Shown here piece after piece: positions 34,930-44,451 of a stretch of 64,000 bases of DNA. Below the pieces are notes generated by a model. The model saw only the letters and a list, made by a program, of their open reading frames with translations. It searched no databases and was not told the DNA's origin. The translations under genes and the position numbers were made by a program. Location of the stretch: NCBI GenBank assembly GCA_018402525.1, contig JAGYIR010000006.1, forward strand, positions 62,001 to 126,000. Direction: 5' to 3'. This DNA is from Crocinitomicaceae bacterium. Its GTDB lineage: Bacteria; Bacteroidota; Bacteroidia; Flavobacteriales_D; Crocinitomicaceae. Position 1 is the first letter of the stretch, and the number at the start of each line of letters is the position of its first letter.

Positions 34930-36954
34930 TTAACGAACTCCGTGCATTAGTTTTTTGAACAATGGATTCAAGGCTATCGCAAGAAGCCCAAGTCCAACAG
35001 GAACCAGCGTGAATATCATAAAGAAGAAAGTCAACGAGTGCTCTTCTTGTATTTTCTCAATCATTCCTCCCATTTTCCCTGCTGTCTTGTTACCAATTGC
35101 AACCGCCACATACCAAATACCAAACATCAAGGCGATCATTCTTCCTGGAACTAACTTACTGATGTACGAAAGTGCCACTGGTGAAAGGCAGAGCTCACCT
35201 AGGGTATGGAACAGGTATGCGATGATCAACCAGACCATGCTCACTTGTATTGCGACTCCTTTTTCAATACCCATTGCTCCGAATGCCAATGCAGCGAATC
35301 CAATTCCAAGTAAAATCAAACCAATACCGTATTTACTTGCACCGCTAGGGTTATATTTACTTTCCCACCACTTAGAAAACAATGGAGCAAAAATGATAAT
35401 GAACAACGAGTTTAAAATACCAAACCAAGAAGCTGGAATCTCAACTTCTTTTCCTTTCTTGCGAACGACTTGTGCTTGAATCTGCAATCCAGCTTCAATT
35501 TTGTCCAATTTTTCAGGATCTAAATACCTCAAATCACCGTCTTTGTCGACATCAATGAGCACCATTGCTTCTGAGTTGTTGAACTCTCTGGATTCCCGAA
35601 TAGTCACTTCTTTCGTTACTACCTTGTCGTCAGGAGAAACTTCCATTGAAGTGGTTACGTATGCGCTCGACTCAACAGGTATGCCATCATCTCCCACCGA
35701 TGTGGTTACAATTTGGCTATACGAAACTACATATGCATTTGAGTTTAAGTTTCTATCAATTTTCCAGATGACAATAATCCAAATTAGAACAAATGAAAAC
35801 CCTAAAAATATATTGGATAATGCATACTTGCTAAACGTCTGTTGAAATAGCTTGAAAAGTACCCATGTAATAATTGCAATTGGTACCACAGTGATAATAA
35901 TATCGGCCACATTGAAAATTGTCGCGCTTTGACCGGTTAAAATTCTCGTCGTATAATCTTTTGCAAACAAGGTCATAGAACCACCCGCTTGTTCAAACGA
36001 AGCCCAAAAAATTACAGTAAAAACAGCGAACAAAACAATCGCTATCATTCGGTGTTTTGTCACCAATGGATAGCGCAGTATTCTCGAAACAAGTAATGCT
36101 AAGAAAATAATAACACCTGACAATATAAAATAGTTTGAGATGTCAGTCTCGCCAAATTTCAACAGATTAACTCCTCCAATTTTACTCAAAGGATCATTAA
36201 TAATCCAAACCAACCCAATTGCAGCAGACAAAAATATCATTACTTTATCAACCATCGTAAATGGGTTCAATCGATCACCTTCAAACTCCAATTTTGGAGT
36301 ATTATCTTCTGTTTTTTCAGGTTTTAATCCAATATCACCAAATATTTTTTGAGCAAAGTAAAATTGCAGCATTCCGAATAGCATGAAGATTCCTGCTAAT
36401 CCAAACCCATAACTCCAGCCAAGTGTTTCGCCTAAATAACCGCATAGCATGATTCCCAAAAACGCTCCTGCATTTACTCCCATGTAGAAGATTGTATAGG
36501 CACCGTCCTTCTTTTCTGGTGTGTCTTTGTACATTAAAGAAATGATCGAAGTCATGTTTGGCTTAAAGAAACCGTTTCCAACGATCAAAAGCGCAATACC
36601 GATGTACAAAAACATTGGGTTCGATTCAATCGCCATCGAAGCGTGTCCAAGCGTCATCACAACCGCCCCAACAATTACCGCTCTTCGGTAACCCATAAAT
36701 CGGTCTGCAATGTATCCTCCGAGAATTGGTGTTAAATACACCATGGCAGTGTAGGTTCCGTATAATGCCAATGCATTTTCTGGTGACCAGTCCCAACCAC
36801 CAAGTCCCATGGCACTTACAAGGAAAAGTACCAACAACGCTCTCATTCCATAATAAGAGAAACGCTCCCACATTTCTGTAAAAAACAAAACAAATAATCC
36901 TGATGGGTGACCTAGTACCGTTGAACTAAAAATATCTGACTTCTGGTTTGACAT
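34930..36954 (-). CDS. Peptide MFS transporter (POT/PTR family), long form
   Basis: 674 residues with 12-14 membrane segments. POT hallmarks are FFTEMWERFSYYGMRALLVLF, GGYIADRFMGYRRAV and GNGFFKPNMTSI. It imports di- or tripeptides with protons across the inner membrane. After about residue 410 it carries an insertion of about 110 residues (SAYVTTSMEVSPDDKVVTKEV, VDKDGDLRYLDPEKLDKIEAGL), which probably lies in the periplasm or cytoplasm; relatives in this phylum have such an insertion. It is the second gene of a two-gene tandem, 26 bp after the first. Confidence 0.92.
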   Translation of the reverse strand: MSNQKSDIFSSTVLGHPSGLFVLFFTEMWERFSYYGMRALLVLFLVSAMGLGGWDWSPENALALYGTYTAMVYLTPILGGYIADRFMGYRRAVIVGAVVMTLGHASMAIESNPMFLYIGIALLIVGNGFFKPNMTSIISLMYKDTPEKKDGAYTIFYMGVNAGAFLGIMLCGYLGETLGWSYGFGLAGIFMLFGMLQFYFAQKIFGDIGLKPEKTEDNTPKLEFEGDRLNPFTMVDKVMIFLSAAIGLVWIINDPLSKIGGVNLLKFGETDISNYFILSGVIIFLALLVSRILRYPLVTKHRMIAIVLFAVFTVIFWASFEQAGGSMTLFAKDYTTRILTGQSATIFNVADIIITVVPIAIITWVLFKLFQQTFSKYALSNIFLGFSFVLIWIIVIWKIDRNLNSNAYVVSYSQIVTTSVGDDGIPVESSAYVTTSMEVSPDDKVVTKEVTIRESREFNNSEAMVLIDVDKDGDLRYLDPEKLDKIEAGLQIQAQVVRKKGKEVEIPASWFGILNSLFIIIFAPLFSKWWESKYNPSGASKYGIGLILLGIGFAALAFGAMGIEKGVAIQVSMVWLIIAYLFHTLGELCLSPVALSYISKLVPGRMIALMFGIWYVAVAIGNKTAGKMGGMIEKIQEEHSLTFFFMIFTLVPVGLGLLAIALNPLFKKLMHGVR

Positions 36955-36980
36955 GTTAAAAATTATTTTCTGGTTTAGTT

Positions 36981-38594
36981 TTAATTAATTCCGTGCATCA
37001 TTTTTTTCAATGGGAAACTGAGTATAAATAACAGTATTCCGGCCCCAATTGGGATATAAACTAATATTTCAAAGAAATCTGCCATAGTAGATTCTTTCGC
37101 AATTTTCTCCATATAACCTGAAAACGATCCAGCAACCTTATTGCCCATTGCTGACGCAAAAAACCAAATTCCAAACATGATTCCGACCAAGCGTTTTGGA
37201 GATAATTTACTAACGTAGGATAATCCAACAGGTGATAAAGACAACTCTCCCATTGTATGAAGTAAGTATGCCAAGACCAAGAAGATCATGCTTACCTTTT
37301 GAATTGGCTCCACACCGTCAGAAATGATGCTTGAAGATCCAATTATCATTGGAATAAAACCAAGTCCCAATAATACAAGGCCAATTGCAAACTTTTGAGG
37401 TCCGTTTGGATTCATTCTTGTTTTTGCCAACGTTGCCCATAAAAATGAGAATAGTGGTGCTAAAGTAAAGATAAAAAGCGCATTTAAACTCTGAAACCAA
37501 GTCGCTGGAACTTCGGCATTTTCCGCTTTAAACTGATCATAAATCATGAAACCAGTTATCCCCAATAAGATCAGGATGCTTAATCCCATAAAGCCCATGG
37601 CTGCTCTATAATCTCTTCCTAACTTCTTCAACGTTCCAATAAAAAGCCACAACAGGATCCCCACGGGTAACAATGAAATAATAGAACTCACTACTTTAAA
37701 CCCAAAACCATCTCCAGATAGACTACGATCAGTATATTCACTGGCAAAAATATTCATACTACTACCCGCCTGTTCAAACGCCGCCCAGAAAAATATAGAG
37801 AAAAATGCTAAAACTCCAACAACAATCAAACGCTGCGTTTCAACTTTTGTTAACCCTTTCTTAGCTAAACTCTCTGCAGAATCAATGATATCGGTGTGAT
37901 CATCAAGATTACCTGTTGCACGTTTGTTCTTTTTTTCTGGTGCTAAACCAATTGTTCCGAACATCTTTTGGGAAAGCTGAAACTGAATCATTCCAATCAC
38001 CATAAAAATCCCTGCTAAACCAAATCCATAATGCCAACCAATAGATTCTGCTAAATACCCACAAAGAATAGAACCTAAAAATGCTCCGACATTAATTCCC
38101 TGGTAAAAAATAGTATATCCAGAGTCCTTTTTAGCAGATCCCTCCGGATACAGCTGTCCAACGATAGAAGAAATATTTGGTTTAAAGAAACCATTTCCAA
38201 TAATCAAAAGAGCTAATCCCAAATAAAAGGCTGGCATAGGTTCAAATGCTAGTGCAAAGTGACCAAGTGACATCAAGATCGCCCCGTAGGTAATTGCGCG
38301 TCTAAATCCAAGTAGTTTATCAGCAATAATACCTCCTAATATTGGCGTAATATATACTAACATGGTGTACCAACCGTATAAATCACCCGCTTCCTCTGAA
38401 CTCCAGCCTAGACCCGGATTATCAGAATTTATTTCTTCCACCAAATACAACACTAATAATGCACGCATTCCGTAGTAAGAAAAGCGCTCCCACATCTCTG
38501 TGAAAAATAATACAAAAAGTCCAACTGGGTGTCCAAACAACTGTGTATCAGAAGCAACGTTTACATTGTCACCATTTGTTCTGTCATTACTCAT
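36981..38594 (-). CDS. Peptide MFS transporter (POT/PTR family), short form
   Basis: 537 residues. It has the same hallmarks as the next gene (FFTEMWERFSYYGMRALLVLY, GGIIADKLLGFRRAI, GNGFFKPNISSI). It lacks the large insertion and has a short charged loop at about residues 215-245 (PEKKNKRATGNLDDHTDIID). The two genes are clearly tandem duplicates that have diverged. Predicted inner-membrane proton-coupled di- or tripeptide importer. The upstream 493-bp region probably holds its promoter. Confidence 0.93.
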   Translation of the reverse strand: MSNDRTNGDNVNVASDTQLFGHPVGLFVLFFTEMWERFSYYGMRALLVLYLVEEINSDNPGLGWSSEEAGDLYGWYTMLVYITPILGGIIADKLLGFRRAITYGAILMSLGHFALAFEPMPAFYLGLALLIIGNGFFKPNISSIVGQLYPEGSAKKDSGYTIFYQGINVGAFLGSILCGYLAESIGWHYGFGLAGIFMVIGMIQFQLSQKMFGTIGLAPEKKNKRATGNLDDHTDIIDSAESLAKKGLTKVETQRLIVVGVLAFFSIFFWAAFEQAGSSMNIFASEYTDRSLSGDGFGFKVVSSIISLLPVGILLWLFIGTLKKLGRDYRAAMGFMGLSILILLGITGFMIYDQFKAENAEVPATWFQSLNALFIFTLAPLFSFLWATLAKTRMNPNGPQKFAIGLVLLGLGFIPMIIGSSSIISDGVEPIQKVSMIFLVLAYLLHTMGELSLSPVGLSYVSKLSPKRLVGIMFGIWFFASAMGNKVAGSFSGYMEKIAKESTMADFFEILVYIPIGAGILLFILSFPLKKMMHGIN

Positions 38595-39087
38595 AGCTTT
38601 TCTTTTATTTTCAAGTTCGTGAATTTAACAATATTTTAGAAAAAAGTACCCGATTTTCAAATTTGAGTAAGTTTTTTCTTGAGTCTGAATTATATGCTAA
38701 ATCCTATTTTTATTATGAATACGAAAAGGCTATTGATTAAACTCTACTAACCTTTGATTGACAATGATTTAAAATACCGCGCCATAGGCTACATCCAAAA
38801 ATCGGATGAGAAATAAATTGTGTAGTCCAGAACAGTTATCAAAACTGCATAGTTGACTATTTTTTGCAATATCTGGAGACGCAAAACTGTTCATATGAGA
38901 GAAAGGTTTTAACGGGAGCGTTTAGGATTCAATGATGGTTTTGGAGGAATTATCAATAGTTGTATTAAATTTTCATCATACCTATTTCTAAAACTAAAGT
39001 TTTATAGATTTGTGAACTGTTTATTATGTTTCTGTGAAAAAACGCTGATGAGCGAACTCAGAACTGAATGAATTAATAATCAAATAT
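38595..39087. other. 493-bp divergent intergenic region (no gene seen)
   Basis: AT-rich region between the POT pair and the M1 peptidase gene. No ORF of value is seen. It holds a TAGATTTG box (39005-39012, plus strand) matching TAnnTTTG, 75 bp before the M1 start, and an 8-bp inverted repeat GAACAGTT/AACTGTTC (around 38830 and 38887) with no obvious function. Confidence 0.5.
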
Positions 39088-40992
39088 ATGACTAGAAAAT
39101 CATTTCTCCTCTTTTCTTCCTTGGCACTATTTGCTAGCTGTTCCGGCGTTAAAACCGACAATCAAAATGAAAAAGCACCTGAGCCAGAAGTAGTTACGGA
39201 CAGTCACTCCTACTCCAATCATCACGAAATTCAAACGAAGCATTTACACCTTGAATTGGACGTGAACTTTGAGAATCAAGTGATTTATGGGGTTGCGCGA
39301 CACGAAATGAGTGCACATACAGGTACGGAAGCAATTTTTGACATAAAAGATTTGGAGATTAAACGTGTAACGCTCGGACAAGGAGATGAAAAACCAACTG
39401 ATTATGTGATTGGTAAGTACGATGAATTATTGGGCTCTCCACTAACAGTGACGATAGATAAAGATACCAAGTACATCAATATTTATTACCAGACTACAGA
39501 GAAATCGGAGGCATTGGATTGGCTCTCACCTGAATTGACTTCGGGAAAAAAACATCCATTCCTCTATACGCAAAGTCAAGCGGTTTTAGCAAGAACATGG
39601 ATTCCATTGCAGGATACACCGATGAACCGCATCACCTATTCAGCAGATGTGAAGGTTCCAGTGGAATTATTAGCGATTATGAGTGCTGAAAATCCAACGG
39701 AGAAAAATGAAACGGGTGAGTACAGTTTTAAAATGAAACAACGCATTCCTTCGTACTTAATTGCTCTTGCTGTTGGTGATTTGACCTATACTTCACTAAG
39801 TGAAAATTCTGGTATCTACTCAGAACCTGAATTAGCAGAAGCGTGCGCATACGAGTTCGAAGATTTACCTCAAATGATTGAAATTGCAGAAAACATCTAC
39901 GGACCTTATCAATGGGAGCAATACGACGTAATCATGTTACCTTACTCTTTTCCTTTTGGTGGAATGGAGAATCCACGTTTGACATTTGCCAATCCAACAC
40001 TACTGGCTGGTGATAAAAGCTTGGTTTCGGTGATTGCACACGAGTTAGCGCATTCATGGTCGGGAAATTTAGTGACCAACGCGACATGGGACGATTTTTG
40101 GCTGAACGAAGGATTCACCGTCTATTTCGAAAATCGAATCATGGAAAAGATTGAGGGCAAAGAGATTGCAGACATTCTGGCAATTATTGAATATCAAGAC
40201 CTCATGGCGACAATGAGTGAAATTGAAAACAGCGACCACCCAGAAGATAGTGAGCTTAAACTGCGACTGGAGCACCGAAATCCAGATGATGGAATGACAG
40301 ATGTTGCGTACATAAAGGGAGCATATTTCTTGCGCACACTGGAAAAGGAAGTTGGAAGGAAAAAACTCGATCAATTTTTGTTGAATTATTTCAATAAGCA
40401 TGCATTTAAGTCAATTACGACAGAAGATTTCGTTGCTGATTTGAATAAAGAACTGTTAGAACCAAATAATATCACGTTCAATGTCAACGAGTGGATTTAT
40501 AAACAAGGGATTCCAGAGAATACTGTTCAGCTCAACTCTCCTCGACTCACTGCGATGGATGATTTGGCAAAACGGATCAACAATGGAGAAGATGTGTTCA
40601 AAGGAAAGTTCTTGAAATTGAAACGGGGAGATTATATCACGCAAGAATGGCAAACGTTTGTTCGTACCTTGAACAAAAACGTTTCTCCAGAAACCTTAGC
40701 CAAGTTAGATCAACAATTTCAGTTCAGTGCAAGCGCAAATCCAGCGATTAAATCGGATTGGTTCAAACTGGCAATTCGAAACGGTTACAAAGGAGCACGA
40801 CCAGAAATGGAAAAATACTTGATCAAAATCGGTCGACGATGGTTCATTGAAGGAATTTATCAAACCTTGATGGATTCCAAAGATCCTTCGGATAAAGCGT
40901 TTGCTAAGTCAACCTTTAAAAAAGCGAAGAATGGTTATCACGCAGTGACAAGGAATACCATACAGGGGATTGTTGCTTCTAAATCTAAGTAA
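39088..40992 (+). CDS. M1 family metallopeptidase (leukotriene A4 hydrolase-like aminopeptidase)
   Basis: 634 residues. An N-terminal lipoprotein signal (LFSSLALFASCSG, lipobox Cys) precedes the M1 catalytic core: exopeptidase motif FGGMENPRLTF, zinc site HELAHSW at 318-324, and Glu341 in LNEGF, giving HExxH-x18-E. A C-terminal ARM-like domain follows (residues 460-634). GGMENPRLTF is closest to leukotriene A4 hydrolase-like M1 enzymes. It should cut N-terminal residues from peptides in the periplasm or at the envelope. The adjacent POT importers fit a peptide-use pathway. Confidence 0.94.
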   Translation: MTRKSFLLFSSLALFASCSGVKTDNQNEKAPEPEVVTDSHSYSNHHEIQTKHLHLELDVNFENQVIYGVARHEMSAHTGTEAIFDIKDLEIKRVTLGQGDEKPTDYVIGKYDELLGSPLTVTIDKDTKYINIYYQTTEKSEALDWLSPELTSGKKHPFLYTQSQAVLARTWIPLQDTPMNRITYSADVKVPVELLAIMSAENPTEKNETGEYSFKMKQRIPSYLIALAVGDLTYTSLSENSGIYSEPELAEACAYEFEDLPQMIEIAENIYGPYQWEQYDVIMLPYSFPFGGMENPRLTFANPTLLAGDKSLVSVIAHELAHSWSGNLVTNATWDDFWLNEGFTVYFENRIMEKIEGKEIADILAIIEYQDLMATMSEIENSDHPEDSELKLRLEHRNPDDGMTDVAYIKGAYFLRTLEKEVGRKKLDQFLLNYFNKHAFKSITTEDFVADLNKELLEPNNITFNVNEWIYKQGIPENTVQLNSPRLTAMDDLAKRINNGEDVFKGKFLKLKRGDYITQEWQTFVRTLNKNVSPETLAKLDQQFQFSASANPAIKSDWFKLAIRNGYKGARPEMEKYLIKIGRRWFIEGIYQTLMDSKDPSDKAFAKSTFKKAKNGYHAVTRNTIQGIVASKSK

Positions 40993-41056
40993 ACTCGGCA
41001 TCTCGCATCTCGACATTTCGACAAGCTCAATGTCCAATGCTCGGCTGTAGCTATAT

Positions 41057-43687
41057 CTACACCATTGAAGATAACTTCTCTTCCAACAGTGCAATTTTTG
41101 CCAATGCGTCAGCTTCTTTCTTTTGTTCAATCGCAACCACTTGCTCGGGAGCTCCGCTGACAAACTTCTCGTTCTGCAATTTCTTCTGCACTGATTTCAA
41201 AAATCCTTTCGTGTATGTCAGCTCTTCTGCTAACTTTTCTTTTTCAGCTTCTAAATCGATTGAATCACCAAAAGGAATAAAATATTCATTTCCGTCTACA
41301 ATAAATGAGTTAGAATTCTCAATCTTTTGAATGGTGTATTCCAACATGGAAAGATTTCCCATTTTCACGACAACAGGATCCATCATGGTATTCAGATCGT
41401 TGTTTTTCCGAACAAACAATTCCATTTTTACTTTCGTCGCAATGTTGTTTTTCTTGCGAATATTGCGAATGTTCGTGATCACCTCTTCTGCTCTATCAAA
41501 CTGTGAAAGAACGTCAGCATTTACTGTAGCAAGTTCTGGCCAAGGCGCAATTACGATATCATCTCCATCCTTGCGCTCGCGAATCAAATGCCACAACTCC
41601 TCTGCTACGAACGGTGTGAATGGCTGTAAAACCTTCAATAATTTCTCAAAGAAATTCAAGGTCGTTTCTAGCGTTTGTCTGTCGATTGGATGTTGGTAAC
41701 CAGGTTTGATCATCTCCAAATACCATGAGCAGAAATCGTCCCAAACAAGTTTGTAAGTCGACATGAGTGCCTCCGAGATTTTAAACTTCTCAAACGATTC
41801 GTTGATACTCGCCAATTCTTGATTAAATTTCGCTTCAAACCACTGAATCGCCATTTTAGATGACTCAGGCTGATGTAAATCGTTGTTTACGGTCCAAGAA
41901 TCAACCAAACGGAATGCATTCCAAATTTTATTGGTGAAATTTCTTCCTTGCTCACATTGTGAACTATCGAATGGCAAATCGTTTCCAGCAGGCGATGAGA
42001 TCAAAATCCCAACACGTACACCGTCTGCGCCATATTTGTTAATCAATTCAATCGGATCAGGAGAATTCCCCAGCGATTTCGACATTTTTCGACCCAATTT
42101 ATCGCGAACAATTCCAGTATAATAAACATTTTTGAAAGGTAGATCACCCATGTATTCGTATCCTGCGATAATCATACGTGCCACCCAGAAAAACATAATT
42201 TCCGGAGCAGTTACCAAATCATTTGTTGGAAAATAGTACTTGATTTCCTTATTCCCTGGATCTGTCAATCCATTAAAGACTGAAATCGGCCACAACCAAC
42301 TAGAAAACCATGTATCAAGTACGTCTTCGTCTTGCTTTAATTCTGCTGCGGTAATTTGTTTCCCAGCTTTTTCCGTGGCTATAACAATCGCTTCTTCCAA
42401 TGTCTTCGCAACCACAAAATCTTCTTCGCCTTGCCCGTAAAACCACGCTGGAATTTGATGTCCCCACCACAATTGGCGTGAAATACACCAATCCTTCACG
42501 TTCTCCATCCAGTGACGGTAAGTATTCTTGAATTTATCTGGGTGAAAGGAAATATTTCCATTCATCACATTCTCCAACGCAGGTGCTGACAATTCTTTCA
42601 TGTCCACAAACCATTGCAAGGAAAGTTTCGGTTCAATCACCGCATTCGTACGTTCAGAATACCCCACTTTGTTAATGTGGTCTTCTGTTTTGATCAAATA
42701 TCCTTTGTCGTGCAATTCCTTCGCTATCGCCTTACGCGCCTCAAAACGATCAACTCCCTCGTAATGCAACCCATTGGCGTTCAACGTTCCGTTGTCGTTT
42801 AGAATATCGATTGTTTCTAAATTGTACTTCTTTCCAAGTTCGTAATCGTTGACATCGTGTGCAGGAGTGACTTTCAGACAACCTGTTCCAAAATCCATGT
42901 CCACGTACTCATCAAAAATAATCGGAATTGTACGTCCACAAATCGGCACAATCGCTTCTTTCCCTTTCAGGTTGGCATAACGCACATCATTTGGGTGAAC
43001 GCAAATTGCTGAATCACCTAAAATTGTTTCTGGTCGCGTTGTTGCAATCGTCAACCATTGATCATCGGTTCCTGACACTTTATAGCGAACGTGAAACAAG
43101 TTAGAATTAACTTCTTTGTGCAATACTTCTTCGTCCGATAATGCTGTCAATGCTTCTGGATCCCAGTTTACCATGCGAACACCACGGTAAATTTTTCCTT
43201 TCTTGTACAAATCGATAAAAACATCAATTACAGAATCTGAATACTCAGGATCCATGGTAAAACTCGTTCTATCCCAATCGCACGATGCACCTAGTTTCTT
43301 TAATTGTTCTAATATAATTCCACCGTGCTTGTCTTTCCACTCAAATGCATGTGCAAGGAATTCATCTCTTGTTAAATCTGATTTTTTAAACCCTTCTGCT
43401 CGGAGTTTTTGAACCACTTTGGCTTCGGTAGCAATAGATGCATGATCCGTTCCAGGTACCCAACATGCATTCTTCCCTTGCATTCTTGCGCGTCGCACCA
43501 AAACATCTTGAATAGTATTGTTCAACATATGTCCCATGTGCAAAACACCCGTCACATTTGGCGGTGGAATAACGACCGTATACGCCTCTCTTTCGTCAGG
43601 AACTGAATGAAAATATCCTTTGTTCATCCAGTGTTGGTACCATTTTTCTTCTGCTTGTTGAGGTTCGTATGTCTTCGGTGTCTCCAT
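41057..43687 (-). CDS. valS: Valine--tRNA ligase
   Basis: 876 residues. Class I signatures are HMGH (in PPPNVTGVLHMGHML) and KMSKSLGNSPDP. The editing domain has TTRPETILGDSAICVHP, and the C-terminal coiled coil is typical of ValRS (VDGNEYFIPFGDSIDLEAEKEKLAEEL...). It charges tRNA-Val and hydrolyses Thr-tRNA-Val. Start ATG at 43687, 21 bp from a TAnnTTTG box. It is flanked by the M1 peptidase (convergent) and the IS1595 remnant. Confidence 0.98.
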   Translation of the reverse strand: METPKTYEPQQAEEKWYQHWMNKGYFHSVPDEREAYTVVIPPPNVTGVLHMGHMLNNTIQDVLVRRARMQGKNACWVPGTDHASIATEAKVVQKLRAEGFKKSDLTRDEFLAHAFEWKDKHGGIILEQLKKLGASCDWDRTSFTMDPEYSDSVIDVFIDLYKKGKIYRGVRMVNWDPEALTALSDEEVLHKEVNSNLFHVRYKVSGTDDQWLTIATTRPETILGDSAICVHPNDVRYANLKGKEAIVPICGRTIPIIFDEYVDMDFGTGCLKVTPAHDVNDYELGKKYNLETIDILNDNGTLNANGLHYEGVDRFEARKAIAKELHDKGYLIKTEDHINKVGYSERTNAVIEPKLSLQWFVDMKELSAPALENVMNGNISFHPDKFKNTYRHWMENVKDWCISRQLWWGHQIPAWFYGQGEEDFVVAKTLEEAIVIATEKAGKQITAAELKQDEDVLDTWFSSWLWPISVFNGLTDPGNKEIKYYFPTNDLVTAPEIMFFWVARMIIAGYEYMGDLPFKNVYYTGIVRDKLGRKMSKSLGNSPDPIELINKYGADGVRVGILISSPAGNDLPFDSSQCEQGRNFTNKIWNAFRLVDSWTVNNDLHQPESSKMAIQWFEAKFNQELASINESFEKFKISEALMSTYKLVWDDFCSWYLEMIKPGYQHPIDRQTLETTLNFFEKLLKVLQPFTPFVAEELWHLIRERKDGDDIVIAPWPELATVNADVLSQFDRAEEVITNIRNIRKKNNIATKVKMELFVRKNNDLNTMMDPVVVKMGNLSMLEYTIQKIENSNSFIVDGNEYFIPFGDSIDLEAEKEKLAEELTYTKGFLKSVQKKLQNEKFVSGAPEQVVAIEQKKEADALAKIALLEEKLSSMV

Positions 43688-43707
43688 CTACTTGTGTCGT
43701 TTGAGTG

Positions 43708-43715
43708 CAAAATTA
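43708..43715 (-). promoter_or_regulatory. -7 box of valS
   Basis: TAATTTTG on the minus strand, a full match to TAnnTTTG, 20 bp before the valS ATG. Confidence 0.5.
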
Positions 43716-43802
43716 ATGCTTTTAAGCAATTTTGAAAGGATAAATGTGGATTGTCCATAAATTATTCGGTTGTATAAAAATTGATATGGATAGTATTTAA
43801 AA

Positions 43803-44431
43803 GTCCTCCCCCTGCGCCCCCTCCAAAGAGCGATTGCCTATTTAAAAGCACAAAGTAAATAGGATATGACCTATAGGACTTTCTTTGAAAGAAAAAGTCA
43901 TGGATACATATATAATAGTGTCAAAATTTAAGACCGAAAGGGATTTTGAAAATTATCTAATCAGCATAAGGTGGTCTAATAAACCCCATTGTACAAGGCG
44001 TCAAAGTGTTGAGGTTTATAAAAGATCATATGAAAAAGGATTTAAATGTAGCAGTTGTAATAGTAGCTTTAGTGTAACATGTGGAACCATTTTTTATTCA
44101 AGTAATCTGCAAGTAAAATAGTAACGGATGGTTTTGGAGGTTACTTCGGATTAAAGGAGGATTTTAAAACACATGTAGTTCCAAATCATCAGAAAAGAAT
44201 ATTGAAAAAGGGAGAATTTTACCCAAGTACAATTGAAGAATTTTTCAAAATGGTCAAGCGAGCCGTTTTTGGACAATACCATCACATTACCAGAGAACAT
44301 CTGCAAAGTTATATGGATGAAACCGCATTTAAATCGAATTATGGAGACATCAATTCATTTGACCAATTACTGAGACTGGGTGGTGCGAGATGCTAGGCAA
44401 TCGCTCTTTGGAGGGGGCGCAGTGGGAGGAC
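43803..44431. mobile_element. Defective IS1595-type element with 36-bp terminal inverted repeats
   Basis: The left end (43803-43838) and right end (44396-44431) are 36-bp inverted repeats with one mismatch. Each end reads from the outer border GTCCTCCC(C/A)CTGCGCCCCC and continues TCCAAAGAGCGATTGCC. Between them is a transposase remnant. The element is 629 bp, well below the usual length of an intact member. No clear 8-bp target duplication is visible. A 10-bp direct repeat TATTTAAAAG flanks the left inverted repeat itself (43794-43803 and 43839-43848). Confidence 0.85.
43885..44396 (+). pseudogene. IS1595-family transposase remnant (internal deletion, frameshift)
   Basis: Two pieces in different frames. 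The first (43885-44121) encodes the N-terminal zinc-ribbon part (NKPHCTRRQSVEVYKRSYEK, FKCSSCNSSFSVTCGTIFYSS). It stops at a TAG. The second frame, open from about 44110 to 44396, encodes a C-terminal part with IVTDGFGGYFGL (second catalytic Asp), PNHQKR, KRAVFGQYHHITREHLQSYMDE (catalytic Glu) and DQLLRLGG. The first catalytic Asp region between them is missing. It is non-functional. Confidence 0.85.
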
Positions 44432-44451
44432 AGCATTAAAGCCCTAACTTT

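Noticed and set aside
34955..35479. Plus-strand frame of 174 residues antisense to the POT gene
   Set aside because: Low-complexity antisense shadow of a clear transporter gene.
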